Assembly: GCF_001039355.2 (NCBI RefSeq)
Contig: NW_019773625.1
Location: 1,460,132-1,490,774 of the forward strand
DNA length: 30,643 nt
Direction of reading: 5' to 3'
DNA from: Lingula anatina
Taxonomy: Eukaryota > Brachiopoda > Lingulata > Lingulida > Lingulidae
This document shows positions 1-11,022 of this stretch, one piece after another. The notes beneath the pieces were generated by a model that saw only the letters and a program-made list of their open reading frames with translations, was not told where the DNA came from and ran no database searches. The number at the start of each line of letters is the position of its first letter. Position 1 is the first letter of the stretch. The position numbers and the translations under genes were made by a program.

Positions 1-1959
1 AAACCTTAATCCACTGATTGCATGTCACTGCATCCATACAGCATAGCGTGAAGTGGTAATAAATTTTCAGTTCATTTAAAGAAGAAATTATTGATAGGGA
101 GAAGACCTTTATGACTTAACCTTGTTGTTTGGATTGAGGAAATGAGGTTCTTTGGCACCGTGTCATACGTTTGAAGTGCAATTTGGCCAATTTGTTGCTT
201 GATGATTTATTCTATTTTCGACATCAAACATTATGTCTAGTTCTCCATCTTGATAGCACCGTGGCTGATGGAAGGATGGAACGATCGAGCGATTTCAAAT
301 TGACGATAAAGGCTTAGGCTTCTTTTCACATCGAGGATTATAATTTGTTACTTTTTATTTCAGAACAGTCTCCACTCTTTGAGAGTTCCAGCACAGCAAA
401 TGAATCAACTTAACTAAATGGCCGAAGCGAATTTTTTGTGGACATCTTGCGAAAGGACGTAAAACCAACCACCTTTAGTACAGTTTACATCTTAGCCATA
501 AGAGATACACATCGTATCCCGTAAAGATACACTCCATGAGATTTATATGCCAAAATGGATTTTCCAGGGAAAATAAACAATTTTCACGTACTCACGAATC
601 ATTTATCTATCCCTCGCTGCACTTGGATTTGACCTTTGGTAAAATTCAAGGTTGATTTTAGTTTAAAATAACTGGCCATGCAGTCATTGTCAAAGTGACC
701 ATTTTCCTGTAAGCTCTATTGGAAAATAACAACATCGGGTACGCTCCAGAAAATATACTAAAGGGGGTTAGATAATTTTAAGGTGTATGTCAGGTTTTAT
801 AAGAAGCTGTGACTGGCAAAATTGAGCATTTTGGGGATTTTCAAACCCCTGGAATGCGCCTTTAAGTATACCGCTTGACGTGAAAGGGGGCTAAGCTAAT
901 AAACTTGAAAATCAATAAAAGAATGGATGGATAGATGAAAAAGGGATGAATAAAAAGGACGAGATGACAGGAAAAAGAAACCGATAATGAAATACGTGAC
1001 TCGTGGGTGTGAAAGTCATAAAACCTCGAATTAAATGAAACACCAATTCGTCTCCCTCAGTCCCAGATTATTCCGCTGATACCGAGCTTACGTTATTCTG
1101 ATCCCAGGGACATATTTTATTATATTATCAATTCCGGAAATGTTATGTCATGTCTTGGTAAATCAAATAACACTGCCGCTAATGTAGATGAAATTATATC
1201 ACCGTCCTATAAAATTATATCGCCCCATGTTGAACAACTGAACAAATGTAATTTGTCGTGCTCTTGACATTTTCTATTTTATATGTGATATATCTTATTT
1301 TATATTCTACTTTAATCAACAAAGAATACATGCTTTTGGCAAGAGCATAAAATCAATACAGTATACAGCGTTAATCGTGCGTGAGTTGCTCGTTTATTTT
1401 GAAGGCATTAATTGTGTTTGTCAGTACTCGGTGGTGACCTGATTTCATCGCGAGAGTTTGTTCACAAATTTTGGTTCTTCGCAAACAGAAGCAAATTAAG
1501 TAACAAAAATCGGTTCTTTTTCGCATCTGTCCCATTTCCAGTGGTCTCAGTTATAGAAATCACCAACACTGTAACACGTTAAATTTAGGAGTCAAAATAG
1601 AGCATGGATGTCGAAAAACGCATTGTATAACACATGGAACCGCATGCTGTCCCTTTCATTAACGAAGAAAAATGAACTGACACGCCTTGGTTACGAAAAT
1701 CCATTGCAATCAGTGCCGGTGGTTGATTGCTTTATAACGTCGCCTAATTTTAGAATAGTAGCATTATGTTCTTATAGGCCTACAGATACCAATCGCTAAT
1801 ACGGTACTTGCAATACTGCTTATTCATATATTGTTGAATTCTATTACTGATAGTACAGTATAATGCAATCAACGCAACTCTGCGACGTTGCAGTCTTTTT
1901 AGACATCCAGAATTAATTAATACCCTCCTCAATTACCTCACTCAGCCAGCCTTTCTCTC
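1..1959. other. Intergenic, no gene seen
   Basis: AT-rich. The longest frame of note (1608-1799, +) is 63 codons and unrecognised. At 761-874 a segment beginning CTAAAGGGGG and ending CGCCTTTAAG has loosely inverted ends and may be an interspersed repeat. Confidence 0.6.
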
Positions 1960-2215
1960 GCCAACATCATTGTTATCAACACAAACAGCAACATCACCGA
2001 TGTCTTTTTCAACAGCATCAGCATTAAATTCCAACACCATCTTTATCATGTCCTTAATCATCAACAAAAGCATCAACAAGCACAGCGTCATATACAAAAT
2101 GAACTTCGTCAAAAAAGAAATCAAAATTATCATTATCATCATCATTATAATCATCAAATCCATGGTCATCATTATAACTATCAACGACACCATTATCATC
2201 ATCAACATCATTAAC
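1960..2215. repeat. Degenerate ATC/AAC trinucleotide region
   Basis: An imperfect run of ATC, ATT, AAC and AGC triplets. It produces 92-codon open frames on both strands (1970-2248 + and 1942-2220 -) that are low-complexity in composition and show no domain, so I treat them as by-products of the repeat. Confidence 0.75.
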
Positions 2216-2844
2216 GCCATATATCTGATTACATTATGGCTGAAATGAACGACTCTGGTTTATTGCTTGACAACATGCAATAAACACATACAGAGTCCAT
2301 GACAACACTCTTATCTAGTCTCGGTCTCAAACCTAAACCGGTTTGAAGAGTGGGAATGGTTCTTTTGCACATTTATCAATTGGTAAGTTGCTCTGCCATA
2401 ATCATCATCATGATCATTAAGCGCTAATTTGATTCCTTATCACGATTTAAATGAACGATCGAAAAGGCCATGTAATTGATAATAAATCTCTCAGGACCCA
2501 ATGCTCTTTAATTCACCAAAGATCACACAGTCCAAATCAATAGAATGTGCGGTTAAGTGTTTCTTTTGTATTGCGGAAAAACAGTTTCCATTCGTGCGTA
2601 CCGCATCAACTTGCTGTATGACTGCGGTTTCTAGTTTGAAGTGCTGTGGCTTTAAGGTTCCAAGATCAATTGTTTTTGACACTCCTGTTTGTACGAGTCT
2701 AAAATTGTGTGATTTCAAGGTCTGCTAAGTAGGAACATGTAGCTATTGAAGACTTATCAAATAAGATTATTTATTAGTAAGGCAAACGCTATTGAAGAAT
2801 CCTTCAAAACGTTCTTTCTGAAGTGGTTTTGAATAAAATGATTG

Positions 2845-2847
<3 letters not shown>

Positions 2848-2915
<68 letters not shown>
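2848..2915. repeat. (AT)n microsatellite, ~34 units
   Basis: Uninterrupted AT alternation over 68 bases, likely length-polymorphic and prone to cruciform extrusion. Confidence 0.97.
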
Positions 2916-2919
<4 letters not shown>

Positions 2920-3117
2920 GTCAAACTCACGTTTTTCTTAGAGACAAAATTACGCACTCTCAAAGTTCGATGTTTCCCGGCAAGCACCAGCGATTACTGT
3001 AGACTAGATATTTCTTCATAATGTCAAAACGCAAGTAAATCAAAACGCACACATCAAACGATAAAAATGCCTATTTTGTAACTGCCATGACAGCACTGGG
3101 TGAGGGCCATCAATCAA

Positions 3118-3119
3118 TG

Positions 3120-3158
<39 letters not shown>

Positions 3159-3159
3159 A
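3118..3159. repeat. (AAAT)n microsatellite
   Basis: About ten perfect AAAT units. The same unit recurs at 6542-6594 and, imperfectly, at 9267-9313; the complementary ATTT form occurs at 19609-19630. Confidence 0.95.
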
Positions 3160-4483
3160 CCGTGACACTGCTGCAACTGAAAGATTGCGTTTTAAACGCT
3201 ATATATATTGGTTTCGCTTAAAAACATGTGTATCTAATTGTATGGTTTGTCTGACAGCACCTGTATATTTTCATAAACAAGATGCAAAGGTGTATAATGT
3301 TGTATAATGTGGATACACAAGCGGGAACGCGGATCGCACATTAGGATTGTGTAGTAAATTATGCGACGTTTGAAGTACGTTTGTTTGTACAGGTGTGGTG
3401 TTCGCTAAATAATAAGCCCACGTTTTACGAGACTCATGTAAGACATAACATAAACTTCAGCGTCCATAACTAATATTTACAGATTACTGGCTTTGGCAAA
3501 ACGTGACTGCTGTGCGTTATGATGTAGGTAATGTGCACGTTTGTTTGCACAGTGGACAATGAATACTTTTTGCAGTTGCGGCTGCCTGCTTTCCAAGATC
3601 AGTGCTTCCAAGGTATAATGTTTATTTTTCCCGGTAAAGCGTTTTGACGGCCATTCCCTACAAACCAATATGAATATCACTCTCCTATCATTAATGTTAT
3701 TTTCAAAAATCAATGGGAAGAGAGAAAGGGAAGCAAGTGGCATTATAACTTCCTTTTCCTAAATTCACGGATGTACGTCAAAATGTTACAAAAGCCTCTT
3801 TTTCTTATGATCTCAAACAAAAACACGCTTGCTGTCTTGCACACTGCCAACAAATGCGATGTCATGGCTTTACAGGTAAGGTGTTCTTAACTTTGCCCAT
3901 ACGTTGATTCTCAAAAAGAGACACATAACAAAAAGATCAAGAGGAGCAACATATTTTCTCTGTATAATGCATGGGACATTTGATATGTTTTAACAAATGT
4001 CAGAATCTATGATATAACTCTAGTTGATAAAAATCTGTTAAAAAAGCTGATGCATATACGTGTTATATTCTTTGTTTTTCTGTATTTTTCTTCCCTTAAA
4101 TTTAAGTTTAAAAAAAACATGATAAGCTGTTTCACGTATCTACTTATATCTAGGTTTGTACTAATTGTAATTGTTCTGTACTTTTCTCTAACCATAAAAA
4201 TGGAAAAATTCTCACGGATGCCACTGAGCTGAGAACTGACGCTGTAGTGATGACCTTTGAAGTTGGGGACGCTTTACATGAAATACAAAGTAATGACGTT
4301 AAGGCAATGTAAATAATTAACAGGATGCTATGACAGGACAATATAATGCAAGTAATAAGGTATTCTGACAGGACAAGTTAAAGACTGAAGAGATGTGGCA
4401 TTTATAATAAAGGAAGAATGGCAAGATACCTCTCAATGGGAAATGAAGGATTCCATTGTGTTTTCCAATGTGAATGTATACGG

Positions 4484-4525
<42 letters not shown>

Positions 4526-4545
4526 TGTGTGAAAGAGAGAGAGAG
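4484..4545. repeat. Compound (CT)n(GT)n(GA)n microsatellite
   Basis: TC runs 4484-4508, GT 4509-4530, then GAAAGAGAGAGAG 4533-4545. The CT and GA arms are complementary, so the tract can fold with the GT run as loop. Confidence 0.92.
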
Positions 4546-5097
4546 TCGTATAATGCATTAGCGTAAAAAAGCTCAAAATATGTCAATATTGATATTATTC
4601 TAATGTAATTCAACCCCATGTTTGTGAGAATGGAGGAAATAACAGTGAATACATTCCGTGATGGCTGTTGTTGCCTTGTTTGTCATTATACCAATAAATC
4701 AAAAATTTATAATATTGATTGTTGATAAAACTGCCTGCTTACCCTGTAAATCAATAAGAAAATTCTTTCACTCGCATGTTTCCAGTAATTGGTGTAAAGT
4801 GAAAATGTATATCACCTTTATCATTGGTGTTTTTAATTTGCAGCACTGAGCCATATTCAATCCGCATCGCGCTTACTTAAGCCCCTGATGCAACTTGGCT
4901 TGGCCATTACTTGTAGAACGAATAGTGCCCACCCCCATCTTGCAAATTTGGGGCTTGACACTATTTGACAGTCAAGATCAAGTTGGTACATCATGCAGTG
5001 TTGAAGAACGTAAATTTTTCACCTTTTTCTTTTATAACGTGTTTTTGAGAGACGTCACAAGTGCGGTGTAACAGGAGCTAAAGGGAGTCTATTCAAA

Positions 5098-5187
5098 GTG
5101 CGTGTGTGCGCGCGCGCGCGTGTGTGTGTGTGTGTGTACGTATATGTGTGTATGTACGCGCGCGCGCGTGTGTGTGCGTGTGTGTGT
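5098..5187. repeat. 90-bp alternating purine-pyrimidine tract (Z-DNA-prone)
   Basis: Every base alternates purine and pyrimidine from G5098 to T5187: two CG-repeat blocks (5108-5120 and 5156-5169) are separated and flanked by GT repeats with short ACGTATATG segments. CG and GT repeats are the classical Z-forming sequences. No gene was identified adjacent to it. Confidence 0.92.
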
Positions 5188-6068
5188 TTGGAGGGGAGTG
5201 GTAACCAGACAGAAAAAATAGCTACGGTTCTGTGTCCATTATTGACGTGGTTGAAAATGGTGAAAAGGGGGCTAATTATATATATACTAGTAAGTCCTTC
5301 CGGTACTTTGCCAATACTCATAAATATAGAGTCCATTTCTAACTTTTTAAATTCGCTGATCCAAGATGCCAAATCACACCCTCTCTCTTTATGGCACGTA
5401 AACTGCGCAGTCATTCTAGATCTCCTAGCAACTGCAAACAAAGGTAATGTCACAGGATACATTTGCAGTAACTTTCTTATTCATGATCACCCTTTCTCTC
5501 ATATAACCTTCCATTCACTCACCCCTACGGGGGGCTCCAAGCTTTTGTCCTCACGGAAAAGGGGTCGTTAAAAAACCAATTTCCTGAGCTACTTCGCCCT
5601 ATTAACACATATGAACATCACATAATAAACACTGGCTGGCAATTGCCGGCCATTCTTCCACCATGATCAGCTTCAATCTCATTAGGCAAATGGGCATTTC
5701 ATGCCAAATAAGATTAGTTGGATAGGGACATTTTTTCCTCCAGTTATACCGGTTATTATTTGGCGGCTTTCTTCTAGTAATTATAAAACAGCATCTTTCG
5801 AGATAGTCTAAAAAGAGGCCGATGGTAGAAGGCGCTTGAAATAATAGGTGATTAGAAAAAGGGAAAGAATCCGCGTGGGGTGGGCTGAGCTTTTCAGCAA
5901 TAAGGTTAAAGCACCATGTGACGGGGATAAACACAAAAGTGACAAGCAAAACATGGCAGTTTCGTACTGTTGTGAAATAGACGTGTATATTTTAAAATAA
6001 TGTGTCCTAGCACGTAAATTTTCATGTACCGTCCTTTCTTTTATTATATTTATTCATTTATTTATACT

Positions 6069-6070
<2 letters not shown>

Positions 6071-6103
<33 letters not shown>
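6071..6103. repeat. (AAT)n microsatellite
   Basis: Eleven AAT units without interruption. Confidence 0.95.
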
Positions 6104-6541
6104 TTATATAAAACTCGCAAAATTTCATTTTAATATTGATGGGCTTTTCAAGCCGGGAGTCTTTTTATTTGTCATTTATTTGTTTATCTATTTATTTTTC
6201 AATGTATCTATTTCTGCGACGGGTTAATATGGCATTACGTGCTTCTAAACCTATCAACATTTTCAGCGTTTGATAATTAATAGATATACATCGTGCATCA
6301 TACTGAAATAGCTCATGTCGTATTTAGTTTGAATTATGGTAAGTGGTTTGTAAAACAATGATAAATCTGCTATACACTTAGACAGTTATCAAACAACTAA
6401 ATCTAACCTATATATCCATACTTAGATTCTCAACGTAACAAAACTTATTCTACTGTAATAAATCTCATTCCATCGTATTTTGGCCATGTTACACATCCAC
6501 AGTATACTCGTTGGCGCAAATATTGGAAAATGACTGGTACC

Positions 6542-6545
6542 GAAA

Positions 6546-6592
<47 letters not shown>

Positions 6593-6594
6593 AA
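6542..6594. repeat. (AAAT)n microsatellite
   Basis: About thirteen perfect AAAT units ending in AAAAA. Confidence 0.95.
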
Positions 6595-6813
6595 ACTACA
6601 TTAAATAATATGACAAATATTTCATCACAGTGCTCTCTCGGTTGCCAGTGACATTATATTGTATATTCCCATCCACTGCCTACTTTACCCAGTTGCTTCA
6701 GGTAGGTAATTGGAAATCTGTTTAGAAGTAACTGGGTCTTAATTTGCAGCTGTGATGGTAAAGATATTACTTCACCGCATATTGTTTGCGCCAGCTGTTT
6801 TTGCTTTGTGTAA

Positions 6814-6829
6814 ATTCCCCTTGGGGAAT
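6814..6829. other. Short inverted repeat ATTCCCC-TT-GGGGAAT
   Basis: Perfect 7-base arms with a 2-base centre. Isolated; could be a protein-binding site or chance. Confidence 0.5.
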
Positions 6830-8537
6830 GGGATCCACCGACGCATAATGATGAAAAAACAAAAAAGCTGGGGCAGCCCATCGATTGAATACCACATTAA
6901 CTGTTCACGTGCCAGAGTAGATCGGCTCAGATCATGTGGAAAATACAGATATACATTTACCGGAGATTCTTATTGAATTTCACAGCAATAATGTTAACAG
7001 CTATATTTGGAAGTTCACAATATTCAGTATGGTAGAAGAAGGGATTTTAGAACGCCCACTCAAACGCGCTTGTGTAATTTAAGCAAAGCAATTGTGTCAG
7101 ACCGAAAAGTGACATTTGCCTGTCTTCTGGATTACGTTGGAGATTATAACTTCGTATTAAAATTACGATGGAATATTGGAACGCCCAAATACTCATGACG
7201 ATTGCATGTGAAGAAATGTTTGATACTGTTTTGTTATTGTTGATAATTGTTTTGGAAGGAACATATTCATGACTGTCAAAGGTTGTCGACGTAACGCCTC
7301 TGGTAAATTGGGATTTTATGCAATTGCTGCTTGGCGGAAATTGGTATTGCTTTTGCTAAATCAAGACCAAGGAAAGCGTCCAAAGAGTGCAATGTTATGA
7401 TTTAAGAATACAGTGTAGTCAGATAATAAATGCACTGTATTTGAAAACATATGAAAAATGAAACCCATGATTACGCTTAAGTCCCTGCATGGACAAATAT
7501 GAATAGAAGTGAGACCAAGTGTTAACCTCAGTTGACCGGTAATGATCTGCTGTTGTCTGCATTATAATCACCGTATTCAGTGTCCGTCTTCTATCATGAG
7601 TTTGGGTTTACATAATTTGAGCTTAGGTTTGAAGATATATTTTATCCAAAATTTCCTTCAACGAATTCGCCATGACAAGAATGGTAGTCCGCTAGGAACC
7701 GTATGTGTACATTACTTTGTATCAGTACAGATGACGTTCGTCCCATATACTAACCCCAATACTACGAACAACCCTAACCTATACTTATCATATAGGACCC
7801 CAGTCTACCATTCTTAAGACTACCATTCCTGTCACCACGGTTAACATATTTTTGCAGCGCCAAAGATGAGAAAGGAGCTGAATTCTTACAATCAGAACAT
7901 CGTTAAAGTACAGCATGTGCTATATCCGCCCTCAACAGACACCCCGGCGTCATTCCCCGCGTTAAATTGGATAATCAGAAAAAGACACTTAGTCCCAGGA
8001 ACCCATTATGATTTGATGAGGAGATACGAAATCTCTATAAATTCTGAGAATTCTGGCATGTGTCAATGTAAAAATGTGTTCAGAAGACCTATTATTTTAC
8101 ATTAGTAAAAACCTATGTCTTACAGGTTTAAGTATTTCTACGATGTTTGCATATCTTATCGTGTGTCTAAGCATGTCCGGGATGCTCGTCTCTGGATTCT
8201 CTAAAAGTGCTGCGTTACACGGACGTCAAAATACCTTAAGGGAAAAACAACAGCACAGATTGCCGTGGACCAGAACGTTAAATCACTTAGATTGACCAGG
8301 TTGTAATCCCAATGCACAAATGCCGTTTATTGGAATGGAGAACATTTTTTGTACTCGTGTTAAAACTCAGTTATCAGATCCATTACAAGTGAAATGTGAA
8401 AATGTTTCTCTTATTAATTGACAATGTTGTTCTTTCTATTAAATTTCATTGGAGCTGTTGGATGAGGGTGGTGCGATCTGGAACCTATATTAGGAAGGAG
8501 ATTAATCTTACATGTATGTTTACCACCTTAACTTTTA

Positions 8538-8722
8538 GAGCGCATTAAGAACAGCGGACTAACAGATCATCGGATCAAATATGGCGAACCACTGTAAAGC
8601 TTGCCGCTTAATTCCCAATGAGACTCTGAAAAGATTCCCCGCAGGGATTACGCAACAAGCATTCAAGTGGGTCGGACATATTTGATCATCGGAATTGTTA
8701 GTCCGCGGTTCTGAATGGGCTC
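8538..8722. mobile_element. Foldback MITE, PIF/Harbinger-like, with TTA target duplication
   Basis: The ends are inverted repeats: GAGCGCATTAAGAACAGCGG on the left pairs with the complement of CCGCGGTTCTGAATGGGCTC on the right, and pairing continues through GACTAACA and GATCAAATATG. Similarity between the arms persists weakly toward the centre, so the whole 185 bases can fold as an imperfect hairpin. TTA flanks both sides (8535-8537, 8723-8725); a TWA duplication is typical of PIF/Harbinger elements. There is no coding capacity. Confidence 0.7.
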
Positions 8723-9266
8723 TTAGTCTATACTGCTGTGCTTTATGTCTACCAATACACAAAGAGAAATTAAGAAGTAATTTATATCTCTGTTACAATA
8801 CTTATTATTCCGTAAAATAATTTACGATTATATATCCAATACACATAAAATTATTTTCAAAAGAAATAAAAAAACTCTGTGCAATTTCGTCGAGTCTAAA
8901 CCATTAATATATTAATGCGAAAGAAACTTCTTATTTCAAACCGTGCTCGAATGTTCATTTATGTTACTAAGGCAACGAATCATTAGCGGATCATTAGTAT
9001 GCTGTCGACAGTCGCTCTTTATCGTTTTATCCGATGGTCCAATTAAGTACACCATATGTTGCAATGATTATACCAGAAAACTGTGTTAATAATCACCTAA
9101 TTGTGCAATGACACACAACGAGCATATAACTGTGTTTTAACAAGCATGGCGGTAATGCAACATTAATAATAATGGACTGTCATTTTATCTCAGCTTTATA
9201 GAAGACTCTCTGTACATGTATGGTGAATCCGGTTGCATACTACCTGTATCTAATAGCACGAACCAC

Positions 9267-9313
9267 AAAAATAAATAAATAAATAAATTAAATAAAATAA
9301 ATAAATAAATAAT
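9267..9313. repeat. Imperfect (AAAT)n microsatellite
   Basis: AAAT units interrupted by AATTAAATAAAAT, suggesting an older tract than those at 3.1 and 6.5 kb. Confidence 0.9.
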
Positions 9314-9895
9314 ACAAATTGCACAAGCTCCTTGATCACTTCGTACTGATACAGCTTTAATGATAACGTTATGAACACTGAACATACAGTAATGGGGTGG
9401 TGGGTCGGTGACTCCACACTCATCTCGCACAAAGATCATGATAACAATCTCAATCTTTTAACAATCCACCACGGCTGAATACTTCACTGCGTTTATTCAG
9501 TCACTTTGGTCAAATATACCACTGTTTCACCTGACTATTTACTCTACTCTTTCCCGCTAAGTATAAAATCAATACACGGGAAATCAGAACACGAAAGCAT
9601 GGCAATGGGCTTATTTCAATATTCATCGATGCTATCCGCAGAAGTCATGGGTAGCCATGTGTGACAACATATTATTGGAAGTCCACTGATTGGCCCCTTG
9701 AAAATAACACTTGGATAGATGGGGGTAGGGAGATCTATGTACAAGTATACGCTATCATGCTAGTTAAGTGTAAGGGTGGTATGGGTAATTGTTTTGGTGT
9801 TTACATTGGATGCCGATAACTCAAGTGCAGGATTCTTGGATCGAAAGATAAAGGTGTGCGTGTATATAGTGAGTGACGTAATGACGAATAGCACT

Positions 9896-9896
<1 letters not shown>

Positions 9897-9940
<44 letters not shown>

Positions 9941-9994
9941 AAGAGAGAAAGATGCACGCACGCACGTGTGTACGTACGTGCGTGTGTGCGTGCG
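9897..9994. repeat. (GT)n-(GA)n followed by 43-bp alternating purine-pyrimidine tract
   Basis: GT repeat 9897-9928, then GAGAGA/AAGAGAGAAA to 9951, then an uninterrupted alternating tract 9952-9994 rich in CGCAC and CGTG. The last part is Z-DNA-prone. Confidence 0.9.
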
Positions 9995-10108
9995 AATGTA
10001 TGTATATATTTTGTTATAAGCTCTGTGTACGATTTTGCGTTTTTCTTGTGCATTGTTTATTAAATATTTATTTTGCCACACCGTAATATACAGGTATAAT
10101 AAACTGCC

Positions 10109-10110
<2 letters not shown>

Positions 10111-10155
<45 letters not shown>

Positions 10156-10180
10156 CAGAGAAAGAGAGAAAGAGAAAAAA
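10111..10180. repeat. (TG)n microsatellite with GA-rich tail
   Basis: TG repeat 10111-10154 followed by ACAGAGAAAGAGAGAAAGAG, the same arrangement as at 9897-9951. Confidence 0.93.
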
Positions 10181-10553
10181 GAAAGTGACGGTACTAGTTA
10201 TATCGCTGTGTTATGATACGCACGATTTGTTTATTTCTGCATGCAATATTTCATATTTGAAATGTGGCTGATACATGTATCACCTCCTCCTTCTCTTTAA
10301 TTTCTCGTTGCTTTCCATTGGTCTCGCTCCAGTTTATATACATGTATATGACAAAACTATACCCGCATATGTTGAACACACCTCAGTAATTGGCTATTTT
10401 AGGCCTAAAGCACACCTCCATAGCGTAGAAGAAAGCGTGTCACACTATGTGTTTTGTTCATGTTTGTAACGGTGCGCCTGTGGTTGTTTTAGCGCGCGTG
10501 CATGTGTGCGCCACAGGAGACTTGGGGTCGTGCGTCGTGTGTGATTATCTTCC

Positions 10554-10555
<2 letters not shown>

Positions 10556-10594
<39 letters not shown>
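10556..10594. repeat. (GT)n microsatellite
   Basis: About eighteen GT units followed by GCGTGAGTGAGACG. Third long TG/GT tract within 700 bases. Confidence 0.93.
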
Positions 10595-10595
<1 letters not shown>

Positions 10596-10829
10596 AGTGA
10601 GACGATGAGTGTGCGCGCATGCTGTGCCCGTACATGTAGCTCCCGGGCCTGCTGCTATATCAGTGAATGGGTCTTTACATGCTTCTGTGCATTTTCATGT
10701 GTGCAAACCATGAATAGTTAAATATCTTGAACACATGCTATCCATACCAAAAAATACGTTTTATAATATACCTCAACGCAAACTAGAGCCTCAAACTAGA
10801 ATGTATAGCCGCTTACGACTACAATTCCA

Positions 10830-10831
<2 letters not shown>

Positions 10832-10879
<48 letters not shown>
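10832..10879. repeat. (CA)n microsatellite, 24 units
   Basis: Perfect CA repeat, opposite strand sense to the TG tracts just upstream. It lies about 40 bases beyond the candidate minus-strand donor at 10916. Confidence 0.96.
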
Positions 10880-10885
<6 letters not shown>

Positions 10886-10916
10886 ATGCGACACTCCATT
10901 CACAATATCAACGTAC

Positions 10917-11022
10917 CTGGTTGTAGAAGCCTTGACTGCGCCATCTCGCCGACCATGGCGAGAATTATCAAGATCACCTGATGGACGTAAAGAGTCTTGG
11001 CAAGCGTCCTTAGTGCTCCCAT
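10917..11022 (-). CDS. Candidate signal-peptide exon of an unknown minus-strand gene
   Basis: An ATG in good context (GGAATGG) opens 35 codons: a basic start (MGALRTLAKTLYVHQ), a hydrophobic stretch (VILIILAMVGEMA) and a plausible cleavage site near AQS, ending CCAG|GTACGT, a good donor, phase 1. This is the layout of a secreted or membrane protein's first exon. An upstream in-frame ATG would lengthen it by 35 residues. Directly beyond the donor lies a long CA/TG microsatellite (10832-10879). I recognise no family and found no second exon, so this may be chance in a locally GC-richer stretch. Confidence 0.22.

Larger units (their letters stand above)
2219..4483. other. Intergenic, repeats only
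   Basis: Apart from the AT and AAAT microsatellites, nothing is recognisable. TGTATAATGT is duplicated in tandem near 3291-3310. CAG|GTAAGG at about 3874 on the plus strand is donor-like, without a supporting exon. Confidence 0.6.
4546..8534. other. Intergenic, repeats only
   Basis: Holds the Z-DNA-prone tract and AAT/AAAT repeats. The longest frames are 5098-5571 (+, 157 codons, its first third encoded by the GT/CG tract) and 5602-5949 (-, 115 codons). Neither shows a domain or conserved motif. Confidence 0.6.
8726..10831. other. Intergenic, TG-repeat cluster
   Basis: Unique sequence to 9266, then three long TG/GT tracts between 9897 and 10594. Frames here mostly translate the microsatellites into VCVC or HTHT runs. 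Confidence 0.65.

Noticed and set aside
5098-5571. 157-codon plus-strand open frame
   Set aside because: Its first third is the GT/CG tract (RVCARARVCVCVYVYV), the rest matches no family I know, and the opposite strand is equally open. No splice or promoter context supports it.
5602-5949. 115-codon minus-strand open frame
   Set aside because: No recognised motif, odd composition and no regulatory context; length alone is not enough in eukaryotic intergenic DNA.
8559-8762. 67-codon minus-strand frame
   Set aside because: Lies inside the foldback MITE, so it is a by-product of the inverted repeat.
9760-10271. Overlapping frames with VCVCVC, HTHTHT or TRTH repeats
   Set aside because: Direct translations of TG/CA and GA microsatellites on both strands.
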